Assembly (NCBI GenBank): GCA_963920525.1
Contig: OY986438.1
Location: 44,775,288 to 44,839,287, forward strand
From: Dichetophora obliterata
Lineage: Eukaryota; Arthropoda; Insecta; Diptera; Sciomyzidae
Length of the DNA: 64,000 nucleotides
Reading direction: 5' to 3'
Shown: piece after piece, positions 31,860-43,739 of the stretch
Layout of the letters: each line of letters opens with the position of its first letter
How positions within the stretch are numbered: the first letter of the stretch is position 1
The notes under the pieces: model-generated
What the model saw: the letters and a program-made list of their open reading frames with translations, nothing else
Database searches by the model: none
Told to the model about the DNA's origin: nothing
Made by a program: the position numbers and the translations under genes

Positions 31860-32456
31860 TAGCTTAATGCCGACGCGTTGCTGCAGCGGCTCCATTGCAA
31901 AACGCGAATAAAATGTTATCAATGAAACTGTATACGTAAATTATGGTTGAATACTGAATTCCATGGCTGTGCGACCTATAACTCAAAAGCTATTGAATTC
32001 TCAAATTTAGGTTGTATGGTAGGTGCCACACCACCTTTTCCAACGCCATACAAAGTTATCAGTAAAACTTCTTGTGTAAATTGAGTTCGAATACTGAATT
32101 CCCAGGCTGTGTGGCCTATAACTCAAAAGCTATTCGATATAGTAAATTTGGGCTGTATGTGAGGCGCATCGCCCTTTGTCCAACTCCCATAAAATGTTAT
32201 CAGTGAAAAACCATGCGTAAATTGTAGTCGAATACCGAATTCCGAGGCTAAGCGGCTTATAACTCCAAAGATATTCGATATCGCAAATTTGAGTTGTATG
32301 GGAGGTGCAACGCCCACTGTTGGTAGGAGTGTGAAATATACTTTACGACCTATTCTCATATCTACCAATTATACATACAAAATTTCATGAAAATCGGTCG
32401 AGCCGTTTCGGAGGAGTTCTGCCTCAAACACCGTGACACGAGATTTTTATATATAT
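31860..32456 (-). mobile_element. Helitron-related (mini-me-like) repeat, second copy
   Basis: On the minus strand it starts in TATATATAAAAATCTCGTGT, then CACGGTGTTTGAGG and GGCTCGACCGATTTTCATGA, the same plan as the element at 6042-8283 (TA tract, then a CCGAT-TTTCATGAAATTT box). The body consists of three tandem units. The far end (31860-31935) is not a clear CTRRT terminus, so this copy may be truncated. No protein is encoded. Confidence 0.55.
31936..32340. repeat. Three tandem units of about 140 bp
   Basis: Units start with GTAAATT at 31936, 32076 and 32217. Each contains GAATACTGAATTCC, CTATAACTCAAAAGCTATT, AAATTTGGGYTGTATG and TGTTATCAGTGAAAA-like boxes. Divergence among units is moderate. 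Confidence 0.8.
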
Positions 32457-32462
32457 GATATT

Positions 32463-32656
32463 CAGGGGTGTTATGGAAATCGACAGTTGTCAGAATCGTT
32501 TTTGAAATTGACACAGATTTCATTTTGGTGTCATAGAAACCGACTATTGATTAAGAAACACAAAACCAATTTAGAAAATGAAACCAGATTTTAAATAAAA
32601 ATCCGTGTCAATTTTAAAACCGTTTCTGACAATTGTCGATTTCCATAACATCCCTG
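32463..32656. mobile_element. hAT-type MITE, 194 bp, TIRs about 58 bp
   Basis: Both ends start CAGGGRTGTTATGGAAATCG and stay alike for about 58 bp, so most of the element is inverted repeat. Flanking octamers ATGATATT and ATAATAAT agree at six of eight positions, compatible with an old 8-bp hAT duplication. No coding sequence. It lies directly beside the end of the Helitron-like repeat. Confidence 0.75.
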
Positions 32657-32915
32657 ATAATAATAATATATGCTTGAGTGATAACCGATAGCTTTCTCGT
32701 AGTGACACAAGTGACACGTAGTGACAGCTCGTGTAGTGACACAATCTTGATCTTGATCTTTGGATTTGAGAACTTACTCGAATATACTTACCGGCTTTGA
32801 AAAATATTACAGGAAGCTTTTTCACATTAGTTTAGTATTTTTCTTTGAAACTCTCTGATCCGCTGCCATAACATATTAATATTAATATAATTTACATGCT
32901 TTTCAAAAGATTCTA

Positions 32916-34450
32916 AGCATATTGTCACCTTTGGCGAAATTTTGTGAGAAGCTTATTGCTCAACAAATAACACACCATTTAGTCGATAAAAAGATGTTAT
33001 CTCCATTTCAATCTGGATTTCGTGCTGGTTATAGCTGTTCGTTTGTTAAGATTCTTGATGGTATACGGCCAGATTATGATGATGGTTCCATAACGCTTCT
33101 GTGTTTGTTGTCATCAGCTTTTGTGTTATAAGCTTAAGTCATTGTTTGGCTTCTGTGATAGTGCTATCATTTCATTGTCTAGCTACTTGTATAAAAGGTC
33201 TGTAAAATTAAAAGTTGGTCAACTATTTTCAGGGTACAAACCTGTCTTAAGTGGTGTTCATCATGGTTCTATACTTGTTCCCTTCTGTTCTCATTGTTCA
33301 TAAATGATATTTTCTCTGTCTGTAAACATGCTAGTGTTCACGCATATGCTAATTATGTCCAACTTTATCTATCACGAAGAACTGGCCTTATTGATGATCT
33401 TGGTTGTAGATTGACTGAAGACCTCAGCAATGTCATTGAGTGGGCTAGTATGAATGGTATTCAACTTTACTCGTTCAAATCCTATGTGCTTCCTGTTTGT
33501 AAGTTTAAGTCTTGACTAAATAATATTCCGGATTTGTTCATAGGATCAAATAAGCTTAATGTAGTGTATCTTGGCTTTCATTTAAATTCTAGTCTGTGCT
33601 GCGTTCATCATGTTAACAGTATACTAAAAGAAGTGTACTATGTCTTACGTAACCTTAGAATGTCTGCCAGTGTAACCCCAGTTGATATAAGGCGCAAGTT
33701 AGTAATTCAACTTATTTTGCCTAATAACCTACTCCAATCTAGTCTTTAGTAAACTGGAGTCTTCGTCACAGTTAAAACTTCAAATTGCATTTAATTATGC
33801 AACGTGGTATGCTTACGGCCTTCGTTAATTTGATCGTCTTTCAAATTTCCGAAATGCAATACTCGGATGTGATCTGATAGCTTATCTTAAGGCTAGAAAC
33901 TGTATATATCTTCATAAGCTAATTTACGAAAAAACACCAGGCCACCTGTATGAAAAACTTCAGTTTGGCATGTCTAAAAGAAGTTGCATCATGATAGTTC
34001 CGAGGCATTATTCATTAAACTCTTCCCATACGTTTTTCATTAGCGCCATTAGGTTGTGGAATAGTCTGCCACGATGGCTTAGGGAGATCAGTGGGAGAGT
34101 ATCTTTTAGGCAATCTACTTTTTTCTTTTTCTCTAATCTTAAATCTACTTTTTCTTTCTCAGATCTCTATCTTTTCTCTGTTCTTATAATTTGTAAGCGC
34201 TTTTTTCATTCACCTCTCTCTCTCTCTCTCTCTCTAATTTATATTTTTAATATTAAATTTTAATTAATTAATTAAATTAAGTAAATTTGTATTTAACAAT
34301 TTTTTTTGTAATTCCGTGCTTTGAATTCTATGTGTTGTTATTATTATTGTATTAAGTCTTAAGTCTATTATATCTTTTTAAATATTTTTATATTGTACTA
34401 TAAAAGAACTTAGCTCTTAGTGTACTTTGCTTTGATAAAAAAAAATAAAT
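32916..34450 (+). pseudogene. CR1/jockey-like LINE, 5'-truncated and decayed
   Basis: Starting with SPLAKFCEKLIAQQITHHLV (reverse transcriptase finger region) the sequence continues through MLSPFQSGFRAGYSC, a motif A reduced to LCLLSSAFVL without aspartates, a motif B-like LSGVHHGS and HAYANYVQLY in place of YADD. Frames change at about 33120, 33290 and 33530. A late block RLWNSLPRWLREISGRVSF near 34050-34100 marks the C-terminus. The 3' region has a CT run at 34213-34235 and ends with an A-rich tail near 34436-34450. It has the same 3' end as the minus-strand fragment at 27296-27478. Confidence 0.75.
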
Positions 34451-36352
34451 GACATTCGTTTTTGTATTAGTTATTTGTCTCATATCAATCCTGTAACGAA
34501 ATCGTTCCATATTCAGTCCTTCGCTACAAAAATGTCGGTCCCGTGCAAACATAAGCCCAAATTATTAGGAATATTTATCAGTTTATATTTGATTAAATCA
34601 ATTTATTTAGGGCACACAAATAAGAAGTTTCTTAACTTTCTCCTTCAACATGCCTCTCTACCATACTCTCTAGACATTTGCATGTTTAACTTAAATCTTA
34701 AATCTTAAAAGTTCAATAACCTCTTTAATACTAAGTATTTTAGCCACAAGCAAAAACAGAACCTGCATTAGAAACCTAGTCAACAATTGTTAAAAAGCAC
34801 ACAAAACTTTTGACAACTTATTGAAAGTACTAAAAACTTGCTAATTACAAGTTGTTGCACACTTTTCGAGCCAATCAAAGTTAATGGCATCTGCTGCAGA
34901 AATAATTTTTAAGGCAGCATTAGAAATTGTTGAAAAGATTGTGAAATATAATTTTGGACGCCTTAAAAGTATCAGTATAGTTTTGGAAAACACTAAAGAA
35001 TAAAAAAAAAACTTAATAGTAACAAGACCAAATGTGTTAGAAAGCAACATTGATAACAATTACAACAACACCAATTAAAACATCTAATGTAATGAAACTC
35101 GGGAAAATAATTACAGCCGTTGGTGTTTCCGTTTCCTCTCTTTTTCATGAACTTGCAGCACATATTTTATGCTTGTTCTTGTTGTTGTTTTGTGCTATGG
35201 TTTTTTTTTTTTTTTTGTTAGCCATTAACATGGCATATCTCGTACCAAAAACTGCTGGCGCAAGGCTCTTTGGCCTAAATAAACACACCGACCAACTTCA
35301 AAGAGGCATGGCAACGTGAATGTGCTTAAATTTTGTTGATGTTCTTGTTGTTGTTGTTGTTGGGTTTTCTTTCACTCAATATTTGCTGTTAATGTTGACG
35401 TGCTGTGTTGCTTTTTGATTTTTACTACCATTTTGCAAGCGTGTAGCTGCTCTCTTTGTAGTTGTAGAAGTAGTAATGATTTGGTAAATATTTGTTGTAG
35501 CAGCATTTTAGGTGCGTTTTTTCTACTCATAAGCAATCGTTTGAAGTATTTTCAAGAAAATGTTGTTTTTTTTTTGTGATATCCCAGAAAGCTAAAGAAT
35601 TTATTTAGCCACACAAAAATATGTTCTCACAAATTTTGGGTCAGTTCTAAGACAGGAAAAGCTACAAGTTTATTGCCACTAACATCAAGGACATCCTTAT
35701 ATTATTGATATAGGCTGAGCTACAGAATTTTGTTGAATGCCAAAAATGATAAATCGAGCATTATTAAAGCATTTTTAATGAACAAAATATGAGAACAAAA
35801 TTACTATTTTACGTTCTAGATTGTTATGAAACGCTTTTAATATCAGAAAAGTAAACATCTTACATATATTACGTAAACGCAAATTTCGTCCAGCGTAAGG
35901 CTTTTTAAATACAAGTCTAATCTTAAAAAATTTAGTATGGTTTGGTAGTTTTAGACCTGTGGATGTGCGAACTGGACTTTTAATTTCTTAAAAATATATA
36001 TTTTTTAAATTATAGTGTGTTAAATTTTGCATATAATTGTTGTTGCTATGTAGCCTTTTTCTCTTCTTAATTTCAGCATATGCCTAAAAATATGAGGTAT
36101 TTAGCTCCACTTATTGGCTTTTTACAGTTGGAAAAAGAATTCTAAACTGTTGGTCGGAAAATGTTTTAATTTTTAAAAATTTACACAAAAATTTAATAAG
36201 AAATTGGAAACTGGTAATGAAACATTTTTGTTCAAGCATTTTTCAACTGGAAATCAAAGAATATTCTTACTCCTGTATATTTAAAATAAGTTTGGGTATA
36301 AAATTAAATGAAGAAAATGGTTTCATGTATCCAGATTTAAATCATCAACTAC
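34451..36352. other. No gene recognised; possible host non-coding DNA
   Basis: This contains a TTG run near 35344-35361, several homopolymer tracts and small frames (34475-34708, 35050-35319) without domain signals. I see no TIR elements here. It could be intronic host sequence. Confidence 0.4.
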
Positions 36353-36602
36353 GTATCAAGATATTAAAAATTATATTGCTACGAAAGCCAATGTTGATGC
36401 TTCAACAATTGCTTGTTTTCGTTTAAACAAAAGAGATGAAAATACTGCGAACTCATGTAATTTCACAATCGGAATTCCACCTCAGCTTACCAAAATTGTA
36501 TACAATTCCAATTTCTGGCCAATGGGTGTTCGTTTAAGACCCTTTATGGATAATTCAAAAAACCTGCTAGTTCCGTCGGGGCTCAGACACTGCATTAAGT
36601 GA
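36353..36602 (+). pseudogene. LINE ORF1 C-terminal fragment
   Basis: The frame ending at the TGA 36600-36602 reads DIKNYIATKANVDASTIACF, RLNKRDENTANSCNFTIGIP and NFWPMGVRLRPFMDNSKN. A block with V-D...I...FRL then SF.I.IP...LYNS..WP.G..VR.F is found at the C-terminus of gag-like ORF1 proteins in these LINEs. Its N-terminal part and zinc knuckles are not recognisable upstream. It sits directly ahead of the endonuclease frame, matching the usual two-ORF layout. Confidence 0.6.
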
Positions 36603-39600
36603 TCTGATTTCGACTCTAAGTAAATTCGCTATTTACTATCAGAATGCTGGAGGAATGCGCACTAAATCATCCACGTTTAATGCTGCTGTATCGGTTAGCT
36701 CGTTTGATGGCATCGCCCTGACTGAAACCTGGCTGCATAAAGACATATTTTCATCGGAGTTCTTTGACAGTCGGTTTGTAGTTTTTCGCCGAGATCGTTG
36801 TCCTGTTGCTACTGGCTTTGATCGTGGTGGTGGTACATTAATAGCTGTTCGCTCATCATATTCTTGTCAAGAGGTTCCATTGCTACAAACCACAGGGACC
36901 GTGGAGCAGTTATGTGTTAAACTTGATATTCCAGTCCAATCGAATTGGGGCAAAAGCTCCAAACTAATAAGTTTCTACATCTTCTGCTCATATATACCGC
37001 CTAATTCTACTAGTGATATTTACTCATTGCATTTCTCTAATATATTTAAAATTGTAGAGCGTCTTTAAGATAATGAGTATCCATTGTTAATGGGTGATTT
37101 CAATTTAAGCAAAGTAAACTGGATCTATTCTGATAATTTTTCAGCTTTAACTCCAAACATACCAGCTAATGGGTCCGAAGTAGATTTTTTAGATTCTATT
37201 CTATCTATTGGGTTGTATCAAATTAATTCTATTCGAAATGCCTTAAACAATATATTAGATTTAGTTTTTTCGGATTTAGAGTTTAATGTATGCTGTTCTG
37301 AAGCAATTTGCCCTTTGTCTAATAACAGCGTCCATCACACTGCTCTTTTAGTTCAATTTGATATTCTGGCTCTAAAAAATCCACTCCATGGTGAGAGTGT
37401 TTTTGAATTTGCATTTGCGAAGGCTTATTATACTGTAATATCAGATTACTTAAATAGTATAAATTGGTGCACAATCTTTGGTAATTGTCTACAAGATAAT
37501 TTTGATTTATTAATTAATGTCATTAATGAGACGTTTCAGAAATTTGTACCTTTGAAAAAAGTCCACATGAGCAATAAACCTAGTTGGTAAAATAAGCGTC
37601 TTGCTAATCTGAAAAATATTATGAATAAAAAACATAAGAAATTTAAGAAAAATTATATATTCCGTCATGAATATTGCCAGGCACGCACAAATTATGAGAG
37701 TCTTAAAAAGTTTTTGTATAGATGTAATTTATTTGCTTTAGAATCAAATATAAAAAGTAATCCTAAATCATTTTGGACTTTTTTGAATAATAAAAAAAAT
37801 ACCTGGGGCCTTCCTAAAAATATGTTTTATCTTGATAAATGTTCGGATAACCTCCAAGATATTAGAGAGTTATTTGCTTTCTTTTTTCAATCAAATTATG
37901 CTTGTGATAATGCTTCTAACAATCATGATCGTGTTACGCCCGTCGATGTACCAATTACAGACCTTGGCTGCATCTCCTTTTCGGAGTATGATGTCTTTGA
38001 AGCTTTAGTAAGTCTTGATGTTAAAAAGGGTTGTGGGCCAGATAATATTCCGCCCATATTTCTTAAAAACTGTGCTTTTGCCTTGTGTAAGCCGTTGGCT
38101 CATATTTTCAATAAGTCACTCCGAGAAGGGAAATTTTTAGACATCTGGAAGATATCGGCAATTACTCCAATTTTTAAATCGGGATCAAGGCAAAATATTG
38201 CAAATTATCGACCGATAGCTAAATTACCACTTATTCCTAAAATTTTTGAATCTTTGGTAAAAAATAAAATTTATAACTCCATTAAAACTAGATTATCTGA
38301 GATGCAGCATGGATTTGTGTCATGTAAATCTACCTCTACTAATCTAACTCTTTTTACACACTTTCTGTCCAATAATATGGAAAAAGGTCATCAAGTAGAC
38401 GTCATATTTACGGATTTCGCAAAGGCTTTCGATATAGTTCAACACTCTGTTTTGATTAATAAGCTAAGTAGCCTCGGATTCCATTCCTCGCTACTTCTAT
38501 GGTTAGAGAGCTACCTTGTTGGTCGTCAACAATATGTTAAAATTGGTAATAATTTATCTAAATACATTAACAATTATTCTGGGGTACCCCAAGGCAGCCA
38601 CCTAGATCCTCTGTTGTTTGTTCTGTTTATCAATGATCTTCCGAATTATGTTCGCTTTTCTGAGTGCCTGATGTATGCTGATGATGTAAAGATCTTTAGA
38701 TGTGTGGACTCTCACGAAGACTCCCTATTGCTTCAACGTGACATGGATAGTCTCCAATTTTGGTGCGAGACCAATAAATTGCATTTTAATGTGTCTAAAT
38801 GTAATGTAATGTCTTTTTGTATGAAGAATCAACTTTTCGAAGGTTCTTACGGTATTAATACGGTATTGATCGAGAGAGTCGACTTGAGGAAAGACTTAGG
38901 GGTTTTATTTGAGCGAAAGTTAAGCTTTGTCAAACATTTTGACGCTACTATATCAAAAGCGAATGCGATGATGGGATTTTTATCGAGCAATACGAAAGAG
39001 TTATCCGATCCCTTTACCGTGAGAACCATTTTCTTTTCAATTGTAAGGTCGGTTTTAGAGTATAATTGTGTTATCTGGGACCCTCAATATTCTATACATA
39101 TTAAAAGAATTGAAAATATTCAAAGGCGTTTCACTAGGTTAGTAATTCGCAAGCTCCACTGGGATTTAATGCCTTCCTATGAAGCGCGATGTGCTCTTCT
39201 TGGACTAAAGTCTTTAGAGTTCCCGCGAAAGTATTTTCTCGCCTTATTTGCTCGGGATGTAGTGATGAATCATATTGATTGTGCACCATTTCTATCTCTT
39301 TTCAAATTTTATGCACCTGAAAGAAATTTTAGGCAAAGGCAATTGTTCTATATACCCAGCAGCGGATTTGCCAGTGGCTATCATAGAACTAATACTGAAT
39401 AAATTACCAGGTAAGGAAGCATTACTTTTTTCAAAAAGTAATGCGTCTGCATATAGCAGAAGTAATTAACTCATACCTCATTACCTGTAATGTAGCATAC
39501 AAGGAAAAGTAATGCAGTGATTTTGCAAATATCCGAATAACTTAATACAAGTAGTATGTTACTCCATGACTTCTAGGTAATGCTGAAGGGAGGTGATCAC

Positions 39601-39869
39601 TTACCTCCTGTCTCATTCAATGTTAAATGTAAGGCCTTTTATGCATAGTAAGGTAATATAGTCGGAAGTAGTGGTCATTACAAGGTAATTGATGCTTCAT
39701 ATATTCGGAATATATTCCATCCGCTACTGGGTATATACCCTACAGAAGAACTAATTATGGCAAATGTGACCCGGTTTACAATATGACCAAAACGTTCAAC
39801 ATTATCTGCAGCTCGATTGAAATCACCCAAAATAGGGTAGCATTTAAAAACGATATCATGCTGAATTAG
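36574..39869 (+). pseudogene. LINE endonuclease-reverse transcriptase (ORF2)
   Basis: One frame runs from about 36574 to 39402, broken only by TAA at 37066-37068 and TAA at 37588-37590. The endonuclease shows ALTETWLHKDI, RGGGTLIAVRSSYS, LLMGDFNLSKVNW and VHHTALLVQF. The reverse transcriptase shows SAITPIFKSGSRQNIANYRP, motif A FTDFAKAFDIVQHS, motif B GVPQGSHLDPLLFVLFIND and an intact YADD box at 38674-38685. The C-terminal domain has VRSVLEYNCVIWDPQYS and RIENIQRRFTRLV. The present stop at 39400-39402 lies inside an inserted MITE; beyond it the original frame resumes at 39732 with YIPYRRTNYGKCD and stops at 39867-39869. Catalytic residues are preserved, so this copy is relatively young, but the stops and insertion make it inactive. 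Confidence 0.85.
39355..39731. mobile_element. MITE inserted in the LINE C-terminus
   Basis: Ends CCCAGCAGCGGAT and inverted ATCCGCTACTGGG enclose 377 bp and are flanked on each side by TATATA (39349-39354 and 39732-39737). The surrounding LINE frame is continuous if the MITE and one flank are skipped, which fixes the boundaries. The interior has repeated GGTAATG/CATTACC words. TA-type target preference is apparent; whether the duplication is TA, TATA or TATATA cannot be decided. Confidence 0.8.
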
Positions 39870-39952
39870 CTTTAGAACCAACGATTAAATTATGTACTTA
39901 CAGTAACTGTATAACAATAAATGTTAATAGTTGATTGAATAAATAAATAAAT

Positions 39953-41949
39953 ATGCTAACATTATATCTTCGTTGCGAGTGCAACACCGCGTATATTGCT
40001 AAAAGGCCAAAACTAATTTCATTTCAATTTTGATCAGTTCAAAATCAATTGCTTAAAATAAAATCTAGGTATGTTTTATTTTGGCGTTTTAACGCCACAT
40101 ACGTTTACTAGTATTAAATATCACACATAATTTTAAATATGACACCTAAAAGCTTGTAACATATTTTTTAACAAATTTTATTAAATTTAAATAGCAAACC
40201 AAATAAATAAAACACCTCAAAGTTTGCCTGCAATAAGTATGACACACAAAAGCTTCGCTCTTTAGCATTCAGCAAAAAATTAATAAACATTAACGTTATA
40301 ACCATTAAGTTGGCCAAAAATTATCACCTTTTAAGCGTGTGCCGTTGTCGCAACCTCAACCTGAATAACCTTCAATTTCCATTAAAATTTGCTGAGCTTG
40401 CATAATTTACATTGTTATCTGGCAGCGCTAAAACAGTGCCAGTTATTTGCTTGCTGTCAAAGTAGCGCATACTTTTCACGTCGCATCCGGTTAAAATTTA
40501 TAACAAAAACCAGTTAGTATGCAATGCAAGCACTTTTTACCAATTACCAGCAGGCCTAAAAGCCTGCTTTTGTTTAGAGTAAATTTCAATTTGGTGTTCA
40601 CTAAAAAACACAAAGGATAGCCACAACTTTGGCTTGTCATCCATATAAATATATTTAGCATTTCGGACTGTGTTGGCAGTTGTGGATTTTGTTTATTTTG
40701 TTTACTTTCTTTTTATTGCTTTAGCTCTTTCCTGCCAGCTTCTTCCTTCTGCTTATACTTTCCACTCAAAAATAGCACCACAAAATATTTCTTCTGACGC
40801 TTTTTGCTAGGTAGCTATTTTAAGAGCTTTTACTGCTAGAGCAAAGCACGTGTTTCCATCGACTATCATTCAATTGTTAAAAGTTTAAAATTTTCAATAT
40901 ATTCATGGAACGCTTCGTGGCGTGAAAGTAAAATTGTACAGGTTATGTGATTAGATGGCTGAGGACAAAATATTTAATTATTTTGTAGACGATTTTGCTC
41001 TACAGTGTGTGAATTGTCGAAGGCTAGATGTAGTATATAAGCTCCAACTTATAATTCAAAATTCTTCAAACGGAATTTTCTATAAGTTTTAACAAAATGT
41101 TTTTAAAATTATATGATCAACTATCAAGGCATATTAACCAGGCAGGCGCGATAGAAGAGACGCTCGCAAAATTTGAAATATTGTTCTTCTTCTCATTGTG
41201 AATTGAAGTGCTTGTCACAATCAGCTGTTTTACAAAATCAAGGTCAGGGTGTCGTGCAGTATTTTAATTGCATGTGTCTATATGTAAATTATTGAAGTCT
41301 GAAAATTTATCTTTCATTTGGTATATAATATGATTTACGATACCGAATCTTTTTGGTATATAATATGATTTATGATTTATTTATTCTCGGTTGAAATAGT
41401 TTTATAATAACAGAAATATTGAAGATTCATAACAAGAAGAATCATGATTTCCCATTTTAACCCGACTACGGCGAGGCAAATGAAGAGGTATGTGTATTTG
41501 ACCGGTATGTATGTATGTATATTCATCTGTTCCACTCTCACTTCTAAACTACTTATCATAATTTGACACATGAGGTATCGTTGGAGGAGTTTTTCTCGTC
41601 CGGTGGTTAACAGAAATTTATTTATACAGGACAGAAATTTCTTTATAAATTGATCATCAAATATTTAATTAGTAGTTCATTCTTTCAATTATATAAAAAT
41701 TGTATCCCAAAACAAGTTTAAATAAAAAATAAGTCCAAAAAACTAAAACTCGACTACAAAAAAGGACTCTCTAAAAAGTATGAAACAAGAAAATATTCTC
41801 ACCTGAAATTGTTATGTACAAACTATTAAATTTTTTTTTTTGTCTATTAAATGAACAACTTTCACATGATATATTTTATTGCATATAGTATTAATTTATG
41901 TAGTATAGCATATAATATAGTGTTAAAAGCTTAAGGGCAAAGTGCATTA
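39953..41949. other. No gene recognised
   Basis: The sequence is AT-rich and mostly non-repetitive. A 24-bp segment beginning TTTGGTATATAATATGATTT is duplicated at 41319-41342 and 41350-41373. A GTAT microsatellite of about four units is at 41505-41519. Possibly host intronic DNA. Confidence 0.4.
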
Positions 41950-41951
41950 TA

Positions 41952-43244
41952 AAGGGTGGCTAAATCTTAAGGGCTGATGTTGAATGTGAACCACACCTAA
42001 GCGTCAAGTTCTTTCTGCATTTCATTTGACATTTCAGACTCAATTTCAGACTAATTCAATTTGAACCATGGAAAAATACACAATCAAGCAATGCGTAAAA
42101 GTTATTCAGGCTCATTATGAAAATGGACGTTCAAATCAAAATGCATATCGTGCATTTCGTGATTTTTTTCGGTCAATTAAATCGTCTAAATGTGCGTACA
42201 ATCGGAAAAATCGTGCAAAATTTGAGCAAACCGGGTCTGCAGGAGATGTGAAAACACCAGTGCGTGCTCGTACCTCTCGTACTGCAGAAAATATTGCTGC
42301 TGTTCGGGATAGTGTGGCTGAAGAGCCGTCCACCTCAACTCATCGTCGTGCCCAACAATTGCACCTCTCACGCTAGTCGTTGATGAACATTATGCATAAA
42401 AACCTGCATTTACACGCTTACAAGATGCAATTGACTCAAGAACTAAAGCCTCTTGACCATTTCAAGCGTCGTCAATGGTCAGAATGGTGGCAAGAAATGG
42501 CAACAGTGGATGATCAATTTTCGAAGAAAATCATCTTCAGTGATGAGGCACATTTTCACCTCCGTGGATTCGTCAATAAGTAGAATTGCCGTATTTGGGC
42601 GAATGATAATCCAAAAATGATTGTCGAAAAACTAATGTACCCACAAAAAGTGACTGTTTGGTGCGGCTTATGGGCTGGCGGTATCATCGGGCCGTATTTT
42701 TTCCAAAATGAGGCCGGTTAGGCAGTTACTGTTAATGGTGTTCGCTATCGTGAGATGATAACGAACTTTTTATGGCCCGAATTGAAAGATATGGATGTGG
42801 ACGATATGTGGTTTAAACAGGACGGTGCCACTTGCCACACAGCCACTTTTGCGCGGAAAATTCAATGGCCGTGTTATCTCACGTGGTGGCGATGTCAATT
42901 AGCCGCCAAGAACATGTGATTTGACACCGTTGGACTTCTTTCTTTGGGTTATTTGAAAGAAAAGGTGTACGTCGATAAGCCAGCAACAATTTAAGAGCTA
43001 AAGGATGATATAATTCGGCACATTAACGGCATAGTACCTCAATTATGCTTCAGCGTCATCGAAAATTTGGACCATCGGATGGAGGTGAGCAGCCGAGGTC
43101 GCGCCGGCCATCTGGCCGATATTTTGTTCCATACATAATTGAACTATACCAATATTATCATAATAAAAAGAAATGAGAATAATTTCCTAAATAATTTGTG
43201 TTTTATTCAAAATCAACATCGGGCCTTAAAACTTAACCACCCTT
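41952..43244 (+). mobile_element. Full-length mariner element, 1,293 bp
   Basis: TIRs of about 33 bp (left AAGGGTGGCTAAATCTTAAG, right strand AAGGGTGGTTAAGTTTTAAG) are flanked by TA target sites at 41950-41951 and 43245-43246. The internal gene is a mariner-family transposase carrying several stop codons. Size and organisation are those of an intact mariner, so the element transposed as a whole and later decayed. Confidence 0.95.
42068..43138 (+). pseudogene. Mariner-type transposase, mutated
   Basis: The protein starts at ATG 42068 (MEKYTIKQCVKVIQAHYENG), an N-terminal helix-turn-helix of the type seen in mariner relatives with a DUF4817-like N-terminus. Catalytic aspartates are visible in IIFSDEAHFHLRGFVNK (about 42526-42580), FKQDGATCHTATF (near 42816-42850) and CDLTPLDFFLWV (near 42915-42950), consistent with a DDD triad of the D,D34D mariner pattern. 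In-frame stops occur at 42374-42376, 42581-42583 and 42718-42720, plus a TAG replacing the W before PPRTCD and a TAA in PATI-x-ELKDD. Frameshifts lie near 42860 and 42955. Three of the stops look like C-to-T changes at glutamine codons. The frame ends GHLADILFHT. Inactive. Confidence 0.92.
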
Positions 43245-43739
43245 TACATCTAGAGAGTTTAAAAAAGCTACAAAGATCTTTTATATTAACAATAAAATTA
43301 CTCATTTTAGTTCAAATTAAATTTATTTTAACTTTTATTTTGATAAAGTTACTCACTTTTTTACTTGCCAACTATATAGTTCTTAACTTCTAAAAAAAAA
43401 AACAATCATCCACACATTCAACTTCTAAAAGCATATAAGAACATTTAAGTGCCTAAAAATGTCTCTGAAATAACCTTAATATATATATATATAAAGTCTC
43501 AATTGTTTTATATATTAATTTTTAAAAAATATATTTAGTTTAAAAAAAGTTTTTGCAAGACAATATATATGCAGAGCGAATCAAAATTTAGCGTGACCGA
43601 CTATATTTTATCATATGATGCTATTGATGTTTTTGTCCAGCAACTTTACAAATTTTGTGCATACTTTTCGGCTTGTCTAAGAAATACATATTACACCAGT
43701 CGAAATAAGTGAACAAGGAAAATTTATATATAAGAGTAA

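Larger units (their letters stand above)
36353..39952 (+). mobile_element. Near-complete LINE, CR1/jockey-like
   Basis: This is the best-preserved retrotransposon in the window: the end of an ORF1-like protein, a full endonuclease-reverse transcriptase frame with few lesions, and an AATA-type tail at 39935-39952. A MITE is inserted near the 3' end (39355-39731). The 5' part of ORF1 and any 5' UTR are not recognised. The absence of RNase H and the order endonuclease, reverse transcriptase, C-terminal domain are typical of CR1/jockey-like elements. Confidence 0.85.
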
